Positions 1 to 7,575 of a stretch of 9,265 nucleotides of DNA are shown piece after piece. The translations under genes were made by a program, and so were the position numbers. The notes under the pieces were generated by a model. The model was not told the DNA's origin and did no database searches. It saw only the letters and a list, made by a program, of their open reading frames with translations. Numbering within the stretch: the stretch's first letter is position 1; the number at the start of each line of letters is the position of its first letter. Location: the NCBI GenBank assembly GCA_013139755.1, contig WTAG01000247.1, forward strand, positions 1 through 9,265. Direction: 5' to 3'. Origin of the DNA: Methylomarinum sp. (GTDB lineage: Bacteria; Pseudomonadota; Gammaproteobacteria; Methylococcales; Methylomonadaceae).

Positions 1-71
1 GTCTGATCAGGATCTCTGGATAATGCTTTTTCTACAGATTGTACTTTAAATTCTTGGCTAAATTTGGCCAT
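1..71 (-). CDS. Transposase N-terminus (IS3/IS911 OrfA-like), cut by window edge
   Basis: Only the first 23 codons are inside the window. They read MAKFSQEFKVQSVEKALSRD and then PDQ, running off the left edge. The pattern FxxEFKxxxVxxAL is the start of the helix-turn-helix DNA-binding region found in IS3/IS911-type OrfA and related transposases, so this is probably the first gene of an insertion sequence lying to the left. The start is supported by a strong Shine-Dalgarno sequence, AGGAGA, at 77-82 with 5 nt to the ATG. The upstream leader holds a hairpin that covers this site. The gene lies downstream of ppsA on the same strand, so it sits in the path of operon read-through. Family assignment rests on about 23 residues and could be another transposase family; catalytic residues cannot be seen. 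Confidence 0.65.
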   Translation of the reverse strand, partial: MAKFSQEFKVQSVEKALSRDPDQ

Positions 72-73
72 TT

Positions 74-106
74 CTGTCTCCTAAAATTGAATTTTATAGG
101 CGACAG
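74..106 (-). promoter_or_regulatory. Hairpin covering the transposase ribosome binding site
   Basis: Read on the minus strand, the left arm CTGTCGCC pairs with GGAGACAG (one G/A mismatch). Inside it TAAAA pairs with TTTTA around a TTCAA loop, with a two-base TA bulge. That gives about 12 base pairs ending just before the ATG at 71. The right arm contains the AGGAGA ribosome binding site. IS10 and IS50 are known to use such structures so that transcripts entering from outside the element are poorly translated. The pairing is seen directly; the regulatory role is inferred. Confidence 0.5.
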
Positions 107-107
107 G

Positions 108-137
108 TATGTTGACATAGGGGGCCCCGCCTGGGGC
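108..137. repeat. Clustered small palindromes, possible IS terminus
   Basis: Three palindromes sit side by side: TATGT-TG-ACATA at 108-119, GGGGCCCC at 121-128, and GCCCC-GCCT-GGGGC at 124-137. The G+C-rich block stands out from the A+T-rich surroundings. It lies between the ppsA stop codon and the transposase start, so it may mark or lie near the end of the insertion sequence. No matching second end is in the window, so the boundary cannot be fixed. No T-run follows the G+C-rich stem in either direction, so it is not a canonical intrinsic terminator. The remaining stretch, 138-205, holds no recognisable feature. Confidence 0.35.
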
Positions 138-205
138 GAGGACTTAAGAGCAAGATCTATTACAATCTATACACTGAGTAGTTACACATTTAAAAGCAAT
201 ACAAA

Positions 206-2623
206 TTAATAAAACTTCTTAATAGCCAGCCGTTTTTCAACTTCCAATAAATGCAGCGTTGTTTTTAGTACTGAATCAGGATTTAGGCTGATGGAATCAA
301 TCCCTAATTCCAGTAAAAACTCTGCAATCTCTGGATAATCTGATGGTGCTTGGCCACAGATCCCTGAATGCTTATTATTCCGTTTAGCCCCTTCTACAGC
401 CAAACGTAACATTTCTTTAACGCCTTCATCACGTTCATCAAAATCAAAGGCTACTTTTTCGGAATCTCGATCGACGCCTAGGGTTAATTGAGTTAAATCA
501 TTTGAACCAATAGAAAAGCCATCAAACAATTGAGAAAATGCATCAATCAAAATAATATTATTAGGGATTTCACACATCACATATATTTGTAATCCATTCT
601 CACCCTGTTTTAATCCCTGCTCCGCCATCTTTTCCAAAACCAGCTTCCCTTCTGAAATTCTGCGGCAAAATGGAATCATCAGAATGACATTACTTAAGCC
701 CATATCATCTCGTACTCGTTTCATTGCTGCACATTCCAGCGCAAAAGCTTCCGCATAATCTGGATGGGTGTATCTTGATGCACCTCTAAATCCCAACATA
801 GGGTTGGCTTCTACTGGTTCAAATGCACGCCCCCCAATAAGTGAAGCATATTCATTTGATTTAAAGTCTGACATTCGCACCACAACAGGTTTGGGATAAA
901 ATGCTGCGGCTATGGTGCCTACACCTTCTGACAATCGTTGTATAAAATAATTTTCAGGTTTACTGTACTCTTGAGTCAATCTAAGGACTTCATCACGCTC
1001 TGCATTATCTAAAATACGTTCAGGATAAAGTAAAGCCATTGGATGAATTTTGATATATTCATTGATGATAAATTCCATTCTAGCCAGCCCCACCCCATCA
1101 GTAGGAAGAAAACTGGTTTTAAAAGCCAGCTCGGGGTTACCTATATTCACCATAATATCTGTGACTGGACGAGCAAGCGCTGAGAGATCAGTTTGAGTCA
1201 CTTCAAAGGGGATCAATCCTCGATAAATCTTCCCTACATCACCTTCTGCACAAGAAATTGTGATTTGTTCACCCTGCCGAATTTTTTCTGTTGCCTGATC
1301 AGTACCGATTACTGCAGGAATACCTAACTCACGCGCCACAATCGCAGCATGACAGGTTCTGCCTCCACGGTTAGTGACAATAGCCGCCGCAATTTTCATA
1401 ATCGGTTCCCAGTCTGGGGTTGTGGTATCAGCGACTAAAACCTCCCCTGCTTTAAATTGATTTAAAAAGGAACTGCTTTTAATATAATGAGCCTGACCAC
1501 TGGCAATTTTTGTGCCTGCTGAACGCCCGACTACCAAAACCTCACCCTCACCTTTTAAGCTATATTCCTCAAGCACATGGCCTGTTTGTTGCGAGTTGAC
1601 TGTTTCAGGGCGAGCTTGAACAATATATAACTGACCATCCAGGCCATCTTTAGCCCATTCCATATCCATGGGTTTATCATGACCGACTTGCGCACTATAG
1701 TAGTCTTCAATTTTAATGGCATAATCAGCCAGCGTTAATATTTCATCATCATTAATACAGAAACATTGGCGATCAGCTTTTGCCGTTACTACATTTTTCA
1801 CCGATTCTCGGGTATTACCCGTCGCATAAATCATTTTAATTTTTTTTGTTCCCAGTACTCTACGCAGTACGCTTCGATAGCCTTGTTTAAAGGTCGATTT
1901 ATGCACATAAAATTCATCAGGATCAACCGTGCCTTGAACGACATTTTCACCTAGGCCATACGCCCCGGTAATAAAAATGGCATCACGAAAGCCAGATTCA
2001 GTATCCAAAGAAAACATCACCCCACTGGCTGCTAAATCAGAGCGCACCATTTTCATTATCCCAATGGATAAAGCCACCTTAAAATGGTCAAAACCATGTT
2101 CAATGCGATAATGAATCGCACGATCAGTAAACAGGCTGGCAAAACAACGTCGGCAGGCATCTAATAAAACATCATTGCCTGTAATATTTAAATAGCTGTC
2201 TTGCTGCCCAGCAAAGCTAGCGGTTGGTAGATCTTCGGCTGTTGCTGAACTACGCACAGCAAGACTCATACAGGAACCATATTCTGCTTTTAATTCAGTA
2301 TAAGCGGCTAAAATTTCAGCTTGTAAATCATCAGGTAGCACCGCGCCATAAATAATATCGCGAGCTTGTTTACCCCGACTGGCAAGATCATCCATATCAT
2401 CGGCATTCAGGCCATCTAGCGCTTCATGTAGCTTATCCCATAGCTTGTTATGATCTAAAATAGATCGATAGGCTTGAGCATTAACCGCAAAGCCATTAGG
2501 AATTTTTACGCCCTGTGCCGTTAATTGACAATACATTTCACCTAAGGAAGCATTTTTTCCGCCCACCAAAGGAATATCATCAATGGTTATCTCCTTAAAA
2601 AAATGAATATATTGATAGTTCAT
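206..2623 (-). CDS. ppsA: Phosphoenolpyruvate synthase (pyruvate, water dikinase)
   Basis: Catalyses pyruvate + ATP + water to PEP + AMP + phosphate, the entry to gluconeogenesis from C2/C3 compounds, in the cytosol. The protein has 805 residues, close to the E. coli enzyme (about 792). The N-terminal ATP-grasp (PPDK_N) domain spans roughly 10-345, with GGKNASLGEM at 21-30 and AVRSSATAEDLP at 122-133. The swivelling phosphohistidine domain has GGRTCHAA with His425 as the phosphorylated residue. The C-terminal TIM-barrel PEP/pyruvate domain spans about 485-800, with GSNDLTQLTLGVDRDS at 706-721 and the catalytic Cys756 in GICGQAPSD. Thr423 matches the threonine that the regulatory kinase/phosphatase PSRP modifies in E. 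coli, so similar control is possible. The start has an AGGAAA site 5 nt upstream. It is the last gene of the operon, 13 nt after the DHOD-like gene. The sequence at the active site favours PEP synthase over pyruvate, phosphate dikinase. Confidence 0.97.
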   Translation of the reverse strand: MNYQYIHFFKEITIDDIPLVGGKNASLGEMYCQLTAQGVKIPNGFAVNAQAYRSILDHNKLWDKLHEALDGLNADDMDDLASRGKQARDIIYGAVLPDDLQAEILAAYTELKAEYGSCMSLAVRSSATAEDLPTASFAGQQDSYLNITGNDVLLDACRRCFASLFTDRAIHYRIEHGFDHFKVALSIGIMKMVRSDLAASGVMFSLDTESGFRDAIFITGAYGLGENVVQGTVDPDEFYVHKSTFKQGYRSVLRRVLGTKKIKMIYATGNTRESVKNVVTAKADRQCFCINDDEILTLADYAIKIEDYYSAQVGHDKPMDMEWAKDGLDGQLYIVQARPETVNSQQTGHVLEEYSLKGEGEVLVVGRSAGTKIASGQAHYIKSSSFLNQFKAGEVLVADTTTPDWEPIMKIAAAIVTNRGGRTCHAAIVARELGIPAVIGTDQATEKIRQGEQITISCAEGDVGKIYRGLIPFEVTQTDLSALARPVTDIMVNIGNPELAFKTSFLPTDGVGLARMEFIINEYIKIHPMALLYPERILDNAERDEVLRLTQEYSKPENYFIQRLSEGVGTIAAAFYPKPVVVRMSDFKSNEYASLIGGRAFEPVEANPMLGFRGASRYTHPDYAEAFALECAAMKRVRDDMGLSNVILMIPFCRRISEGKLVLEKMAEQGLKQGENGLQIYVMCEIPNNIILIDAFSQLFDGFSIGSNDLTQLTLGVDRDSEKVAFDFDERDEGVKEMLRLAVEGAKRNNKHSGICGQAPSDYPEIAEFLLELGIDSISLNPDSVLKTTLHLLEVEKRLAIKKFY

Positions 2624-2636
2624 GGCTATTTCCTAT

Positions 2637-3650
2637 TTATCTTAAAACACCCTTTGATGGGCTATAACTATCCAGTAGTTCAATATAATTTTCCCGTTCA
2701 TAGGCGGCAGGATTAATGGCATGTTGCTGACTGAGACTGCCTTTCAATTGCTGAACAGATTCATATTCATGTAGCGCTAGCCAATGCGCTAATTCTTCAA
2801 GTAATTTCTTAAGCTGTTGCGGGCCTTTTTCTAATAACACACTACACAAATGTGTCACATCCGCACCTGCCAATAAGGCTTTAATAACATCTTCAATGGT
2901 ATGAAAGCCCCCCGTTACTGCAATAGACATTTTCACCTTGCCATAAAGTAAAGCAACCCAGCGAATACGCAATAATGTTTCATCAGATGTCGATAACTTA
3001 ATTTTAGGTGTAACCAACAAGGTGTCCAAATCAATATCAGGCTGATAAAAACGATTAAATAATGCCACCCCCCTTGCCCCTGCCAATTCTAATTGACGGA
3101 TAAAATGTAATGGAGAGCTAAATTGTGATGAAAGTTTCATACTAATAGGAATAGAAACATGCTTACGTAATTCAGTTAATAGATTGAGGTATTTATCTTC
3201 AATCGCCTGTGAACTTAACTCAATATCTGCAGCTACATAATAGACATTCAGTTCAAGTGCATCGGCCCCTGCCTGTTGCAAGGCTTTGCCATATTCAACC
3301 CAGCCTGTTGCAGTGATGCCATTAAGACTCGCTATCACGGGGATATCCAACTGATCTTTTAACAATTGTAATTGTTCTAAATACTGCTCTTGATAACTAT
3401 CAAAATTTATATGTACTGGATGAAAACTATCCGCTTCTGCATGCCCGATGGCCTGTTGCTGAAAGAATCGATCATGTTGTTTAGCTTCAGCTTCTATGCC
3501 TTCTTCAAATAATGAATGCATAATCAAAGCCGATGCCCCTGAATCTTCCAGTTGTTTAGCCTGTTGCAAATCTTTACTCATTGGGGAGGCAGAAGGCACC
3601 AATGGGTTATCAAGTTTTAAACCAAGATATTCTGTACTTAAGTCCACCAT
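2637..3650 (-). CDS. Dihydroorotate dehydrogenase-like flavoprotein
   Basis: A 337-residue protein with the FMN-binding TIM-barrel of the dihydroorotate dehydrogenase/PreA family. Visible marks are NPLVPSASPMS (15-25), the strand ending in ELN (133-135), Lys172 in MKLS, and the phosphate-binding TGGFHTIEDVIKALLAGADV near the C-terminus (246-265). The chosen ATG at 3650 lies 1 nt beyond the nifJ stop and has AAGGAG 7 nt upstream; a longer reading from 3698 would add 16 residues inside nifJ and has no such support. In true DHODs the ELN strand is followed by S-C/S-P-N carrying the catalytic base. Here it reads ELNVYYVA, with Tyr138 at the catalytic position, so orotate formation is doubtful. 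No PyrK- or PreT-like electron-transfer partner is adjacent. Its place between nifJ and ppsA suggests a redox role tied to pyruvate metabolism; the substrate is unknown. Confidence 0.88.
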   Translation of the reverse strand: MVDLSTEYLGLKLDNPLVPSASPMSKDLQQAKQLEDSGASALIMHSLFEEGIEAEAKQHDRFFQQQAIGHAEADSFHPVHINFDSYQEQYLEQLQLLKDQLDIPVIASLNGITATGWVEYGKALQQAGADALELNVYYVAADIELSSQAIEDKYLNLLTELRKHVSIPISMKLSSQFSSPLHFIRQLELAGARGVALFNRFYQPDIDLDTLLVTPKIKLSTSDETLLRIRWVALLYGKVKMSIAVTGGFHTIEDVIKALLAGADVTHLCSVLLEKGPQQLKKLLEELAHWLALHEYESVQQLKGSLSQQHAINPAAYERENYIELLDSYSPSKGVLR

Positions 3651-3651
3651 G

Positions 3652-6600
3652 TTAATGCTCCTTATCTGCCTGTTTAAATTTGGCTTTAACGCTTGCAATA
3701 CGGGTACTATCAGACCAGTCTAATTCAGCCAGTTGCTGATAATAATGATAACGATGATTCACGTCTCGTTGGGCTTGGGCTAAAAATCGTTCGGCATCTT
3801 CAGGGTGTGACTGCCACAACATATCAAAACGGGCTTCGGTACGGATAAAGTCTTTATAGGGAATTGACGGCGGTTTAGAATCAAGGTGCATGGGGTTTTG
3901 TCCCTGTTTAATACGCCTGGGGTCAAAACGAAACAGCGGCCAATGCCCACTTTTTACCGCCAATTGTTGTTGCTGGTGATTATTTGATAAATCAATTCCA
4001 TGAGCAATACAGGGTGAATAGGCAATAATCAGTGAAGGGCCTTGATGCGCTTCTGCATCCAGAAATGCTCGTAATGTCTGGGTATCTTTACCTGCATAAG
4101 CGACATGCGCAACATACACATTTTCATAATCCATCGCCAATAGAGCTAGATCTTTTTTAGCCGATGCTTTGCCGCTAGCCGAAAATTTAGCGACCGCACC
4201 TCTAGGTGTTGCTTTGGATGTTTGTCCGCCAGTATTGGAATACACTTCAGTATCCAGCACCAGAATATTAACATTACTGCCACTCGCCAATACATGATCC
4301 AGGCCGCCATAACCAATATCATAAGCCCAACCATCACCACCGACAATCCAGACACTTTTTTTACAAAGATCATCAGCCAATAGTAATAATTGACGAGCTA
4401 TCACCGTATCAATAGATTGTAATTTTTGTTTTAACATAGCAACACGCTCTCGTTGCTCATAAACTGCGGTTTCATCCGTTTGCTCCGCATTAACAATAGC
4501 TTCTACTAAAGGCTTATCAAGTTTTGATTTAAGTTGTTGCAACAACTCAGTCGCCTGTTCAGCATGCTTATCAATAGCAACTCTTAGTCCTAGGCCGAAT
4601 TCAGCATTATCTTCAAATAATGAATTATTCCAGGCGGGACCCCGACCTTCATTATTTTTTGCCCAAGGTGTAGTGGGTAAATTCCCACCATAAATAGATG
4701 AACAGCCTGTCGCATTAGCCACCAACATTCGATCTCCAAATAATTGACTCGCAAGTTTTAGATAAGGGGTTTCACCACAGCCAGCACAAGCCCCTGAAAA
4801 TTCAAATAAGGGCTGCAAAACCATAGCCCCTTTAATGGTTGATGTTTTGAGCAGACGACGATCATATTCGGGAAGAGATAAGAAATAATCCCAGTTTTCA
4901 GCTTCTTGTTGTTTTAATGGGGGTTGTTGAACCATATTAAGCGCCTTGCGACTGGCAATAGATTTATCACGAATAGGACAAATATCGACACACAGTGAAC
5001 AGCCAGTACAATCCTCTGGCGCAACCTGATAACTAATCTCCAGACCCGCAGGAAAATCTTTACCCAGCATAGACATATGTTTGAATGCTACGGGCGCTTC
5101 AGTTAGCTCAGTTGTAGAAAATATTTTACTGCGAATAGCGGCATGTGGACACACCATGACACATTTACCACATTGGGTGCATAAGTCAGCTTCCCAGACT
5201 GGAATTTCCAGTGCCAGATTTCTCTTTTCATAAGCGCAGGTGCCTAGTGGAAAAGACCCATCCGCAGGAAACACACTGACGGGCAGTGAATTACCTTGGC
5301 CTGCAATAATTTTAGCCGTTACCTTGCGAACAAACTCTGGCGCAGAATCATTTATCACAGACCTTAATTCAATTTTACTATTGCTTTGTTTTGGGATAGT
5401 AATCGCATGTAAACAATCCAATGTCTCATCAATCGCATGGAAATTTAAATCAACCATCCGTTTGTATTTTTTGCCATAGGTTTTTTCTACCGCCTGTTTA
5501 ATGGCTAAAATGGCCTCATCTTTTGGCAAAATACCTGATATTGCAAAGAAACAGGTTTGCATAATAGTATTAATACGCTTACCCATACCCGTTTTTTCAG
5601 CGACCGCATAGGCATCTATACTATAAAGTTTGATTTTTTTATCGATTATTTGTTGCTGAGCTTTTTGAGGTAGAGTATCCCAGACTGATTCAGCATTAGC
5701 TGGTGAGTTAAGTAAAAATACGGCGCCCTCCGCGGCATAATCGAGCATATCATAGCGTTCTAAAAAAAGCGCCTGATGACAGGCAACAAAATTGGCATCA
5801 TTCTCAGCAATTAGGTAGGTAGAGCGAATAGGCTCAGAGCCAAACCTAAGATGTGAGATAGTGACCGCACCAGATTTTTTAGAGTCATAAACAAAATAGC
5901 CTTGTGCTTGTAACTCAGTATTCTCTCCAATAATCTTAATACTATTTTTATTGGCACTCACCGTTCCATCACTGCCTAATCCAAAAAACAGAGCCTGAAA
6001 GGTATTAATATGAGCATCTGTTCTAAAACCCTTATCCCAATCAAGGCTAAGGTGAGTTAGATCATCCTCAATACCGATAGTAAATGGATTCTTTTGTGTC
6101 TCCCCTTTTAAACGATCAAAAATAGCCTTGACCATTGCAGGGGTAAATTCCTTGGATGATAGGCCATATCGTCCACCTATCATGCGTGGCATAGCATTGA
6201 ATTTACAATCTTCCATGTTGTAATATTGAGCTATCGCAGTTACTACATCTTTATACAATGGTTCGCCATCAGCACCCGGTTCTTTGGTACGATCCAGTAT
6301 GGCAATATGAGTACACTTGGCGGGTATCGCTGTTATTAAGGCTTCTGCAGAAAAGGGGCGATAGAGCCTAACTTTTACAGCACCAATAGACTCACCTTGA
6401 CTAACAAGGTAGTTCACCGTTTCTTCGACTGTTTCAGCCGCAGATCCCATTAAGATAATAACCCGTTCTGCATTAGCATCACCGATGTAATCAAATAAAT
6501 GGTATTGTCGCCCCGTTAAACCAGCAAAACGATTCATGCTGTTCTGCATAAGAACAGGCATATTGCTGTAATAAGTATTAACCGATTCACGCGCCTGAAA

Positions 6601-7278
6601 ATACACATCAGGGTTTTGCGAACTACCCCGTAATACAGGGTGGTTTGGCGACAATCCACGCGCATGATGCGCTTTTACCCATTGTGTATCAATCATTTCT
6701 TGATAAACACCCGCCTCAATAGCTTTTATTTTGGCAATCTCATGAGAGGTTCTGAATCCATCAAAAAAATGTAATATCGGTAAGCGACCTTCCAGACTAG
6801 CTGCCGTAGAAATTAAGGCCATATCCATGACCTCTTGGGGAGAGTTGGCACTGAGTATTGCAAAGCCTGTCATTCTTGCCGCCATCACATCACTGTGATC
6901 AGCAAAAATAGATAAGGCCTGGCAAGCAATAGATCGTGCAGCAATATGAAACACGGTTGGGGTTAATTCACCCGCAATTTTGTACATATTGGGCAACATC
7001 AATAACAAACCTTGTGAAGCAGTAAACGTCGTTGTCAGCGCGCCAGCTTGTAAAGAACCATGAATAGCCCCCGCAGCCCCCGCTTCGGATTGCATTTCAA
7101 TAATTTTAGGAACGGTTCCCCAAAGATTAGTCTGTCCTTGAGATGACCATTCATCAGCCGCTTCACCCATCGGTGAAGCTGGTGTAATGGGATAAATGGC
7201 AATCACTTCATTCAATTTATGAGCAACAATGGCAGCGGCCTGGTTACCATCTATCATTAACATGGATCGTTTTGACAT
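3652..7278 (-). CDS. nifJ: Pyruvate:ferredoxin (flavodoxin) oxidoreductase, single-chain
   Basis: Interconverts pyruvate + CoA and acetyl-CoA + CO2 with ferredoxin or flavodoxin as electron partner; cytosolic and usually oxygen-sensitive. At 1208 residues it has the full single-chain length. Pyruvate-binding domain I carries YPITP with Thr32, Glu65 and Arg115, each one residue off the Desulfovibrio africanus numbering (Thr31, Glu64, Arg114). The gamma-type domain lies around 416-627. A two-cluster ferredoxin domain follows, with C700-x2-C703-x2-C706-x3-C710-P and C757-x2-C760-x2-C763-x3-C767-P. The third [4Fe-4S] cluster is predicted on Cys831, Cys834, Cys859 and Cys1090. The TPP motif starts at GDG 981-983 and runs to Asn1015 in EVYSNTGGQTS. 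All key residues are present, so it should be active. The start has GAGGAG 6 nt upstream. It is the first gene of the operon, and its stop is 1 nt from the next start, suggesting translational coupling. Confidence 0.97.
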   Translation of the reverse strand: MSKRSMLMIDGNQAAAIVAHKLNEVIAIYPITPASPMGEAADEWSSQGQTNLWGTVPKIIEMQSEAGAAGAIHGSLQAGALTTTFTASQGLLLMLPNMYKIAGELTPTVFHIAARSIACQALSIFADHSDVMAARMTGFAILSANSPQEVMDMALISTAASLEGRLPILHFFDGFRTSHEIAKIKAIEAGVYQEMIDTQWVKAHHARGLSPNHPVLRGSSQNPDVYFQARESVNTYYSNMPVLMQNSMNRFAGLTGRQYHLFDYIGDANAERVIILMGSAAETVEETVNYLVSQGESIGAVKVRLYRPFSAEALITAIPAKCTHIAILDRTKEPGADGEPLYKDVVTAIAQYYNMEDCKFNAMPRMIGGRYGLSSKEFTPAMVKAIFDRLKGETQKNPFTIGIEDDLTHLSLDWDKGFRTDAHINTFQALFFGLGSDGTVSANKNSIKIIGENTELQAQGYFVYDSKKSGAVTISHLRFGSEPIRSTYLIAENDANFVACHQALFLERYDMLDYAAEGAVFLLNSPANAESVWDTLPQKAQQQIIDKKIKLYSIDAYAVAEKTGMGKRINTIMQTCFFAISGILPKDEAILAIKQAVEKTYGKKYKRMVDLNFHAIDETLDCLHAITIPKQSNSKIELRSVINDSAPEFVRKVTAKIIAGQGNSLPVSVFPADGSFPLGTCAYEKRNLALEIPVWEADLCTQCGKCVMVCPHAAIRSKIFSTTELTEAPVAFKHMSMLGKDFPAGLEISYQVAPEDCTGCSLCVDICPIRDKSIASRKALNMVQQPPLKQQEAENWDYFLSLPEYDRRLLKTSTIKGAMVLQPLFEFSGACAGCGETPYLKLASQLFGDRMLVANATGCSSIYGGNLPTTPWAKNNEGRGPAWNNSLFEDNAEFGLGLRVAIDKHAEQATELLQQLKSKLDKPLVEAIVNAEQTDETAVYEQRERVAMLKQKLQSIDTVIARQLLLLADDLCKKSVWIVGGDGWAYDIGYGGLDHVLASGSNVNILVLDTEVYSNTGGQTSKATPRGAVAKFSASGKASAKKDLALLAMDYENVYVAHVAYAGKDTQTLRAFLDAEAHQGPSLIIAYSPCIAHGIDLSNNHQQQQLAVKSGHWPLFRFDPRRIKQGQNPMHLDSKPPSIPYKDFIRTEARFDMLWQSHPEDAERFLAQAQRDVNHRYHYYQQLAELDWSDSTRIASVKAKFKQADKEH

Positions 7279-7337
7279 CTATGGCTCCTCAAAAAACTAT
7301 CGGTTCTTTATATTAAGACTGTACACCTATTTTGTAT

Positions 7338-7366
7338 ATTAATCCTTATTAATATTCAGGATTAAT
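7338..7366. promoter_or_regulatory. Candidate operator: 9-bp inverted repeat upstream of nifJ
   Basis: ATTAATCCT at 7338-7346 and AGGATTAAT at 7358-7366 form a perfect 9-bp inverted repeat with an 11-nt spacer. The half-site centres are 20 bp apart, about two helical turns, as expected for a dimeric regulator. The spacer contains the palindrome TATTAATA (7347-7354), and the right half-site extends into the palindrome GGATTAATCC (7359-7368). It lies 60-88 bp upstream of the nifJ start and overlaps a possible promoter. The repeat is seen directly; no regulator is named. Confidence 0.45.
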
Positions 7367-7376
7367 CCCACTTCAA
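7349..7376 (-). promoter_or_regulatory. Possible sigma-70-type promoter of the nifJ operon
   Basis: On the minus strand TTGAAG (7371-7376) and TATTAA (7349-7354) are separated by 16 bp, giving a weak -35/-10 pair upstream of nifJ. The region is very A+T-rich, so such pairs arise by chance; the overlap with the inverted repeat is the main reason to record it. It would leave a leader of roughly 65 nt. Confidence 0.25.
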
Positions 7377-7423
7377 TAACTCATTATTTTTAGTTGTTTT
7401 TTCGACAAAGATTGTTGAATAGT

Positions 7424-7451
7424 TTGGTTAAAGTTGTTGCTAACATATTAT
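7424..7451 (+). promoter_or_regulatory. Possible promoter of the FRG-domain gene
   Basis: TTGGTT (7424-7429) and TATTAT (7446-7451) are 16 bp apart and form the best -35/-10 pair found upstream of the FRG gene. It would give an untranslated leader of about 115 nt. A GGAGG at 7522-7526 lies too far from the chosen ATG to act as its ribosome binding site. The rest of the 7279-7575 spacer shows no RNA gene or further open frame that can be supported. Confidence 0.25.
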
Positions 7452-7575
7452 TCAGACCTGACTACTTTGCTATCTAGTTTAGTATTACTAGGCTAACGGC
7501 TTTTCTCTTGCTTATTTTATTGGAGGTGCGTAAAGTTAACTGGATCGAGACAATAACTTGTTAGAGCTAGGAATT

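Noticed and set aside
124..137. GCCCC-GCCT-GGGGC as an intrinsic terminator of the ppsA operon
   Set aside because: The stem is only 5 bp and no T-run follows it in the direction of transcription.
3651..3698. Upstream start of the DHOD-like gene at 3698, adding 16 residues
   Set aside because: It lies inside nifJ without a ribosome binding site; the ATG at 3650 has AAGGAG at good spacing and begins where the family's conserved region begins.
7558..7575. TTG start of the FRG gene at 7558
   Set aside because: It adds only six residues, TTG starts are rare, and no properly spaced Shine-Dalgarno precedes it. The ATG at 7576 is preferred but not proven.
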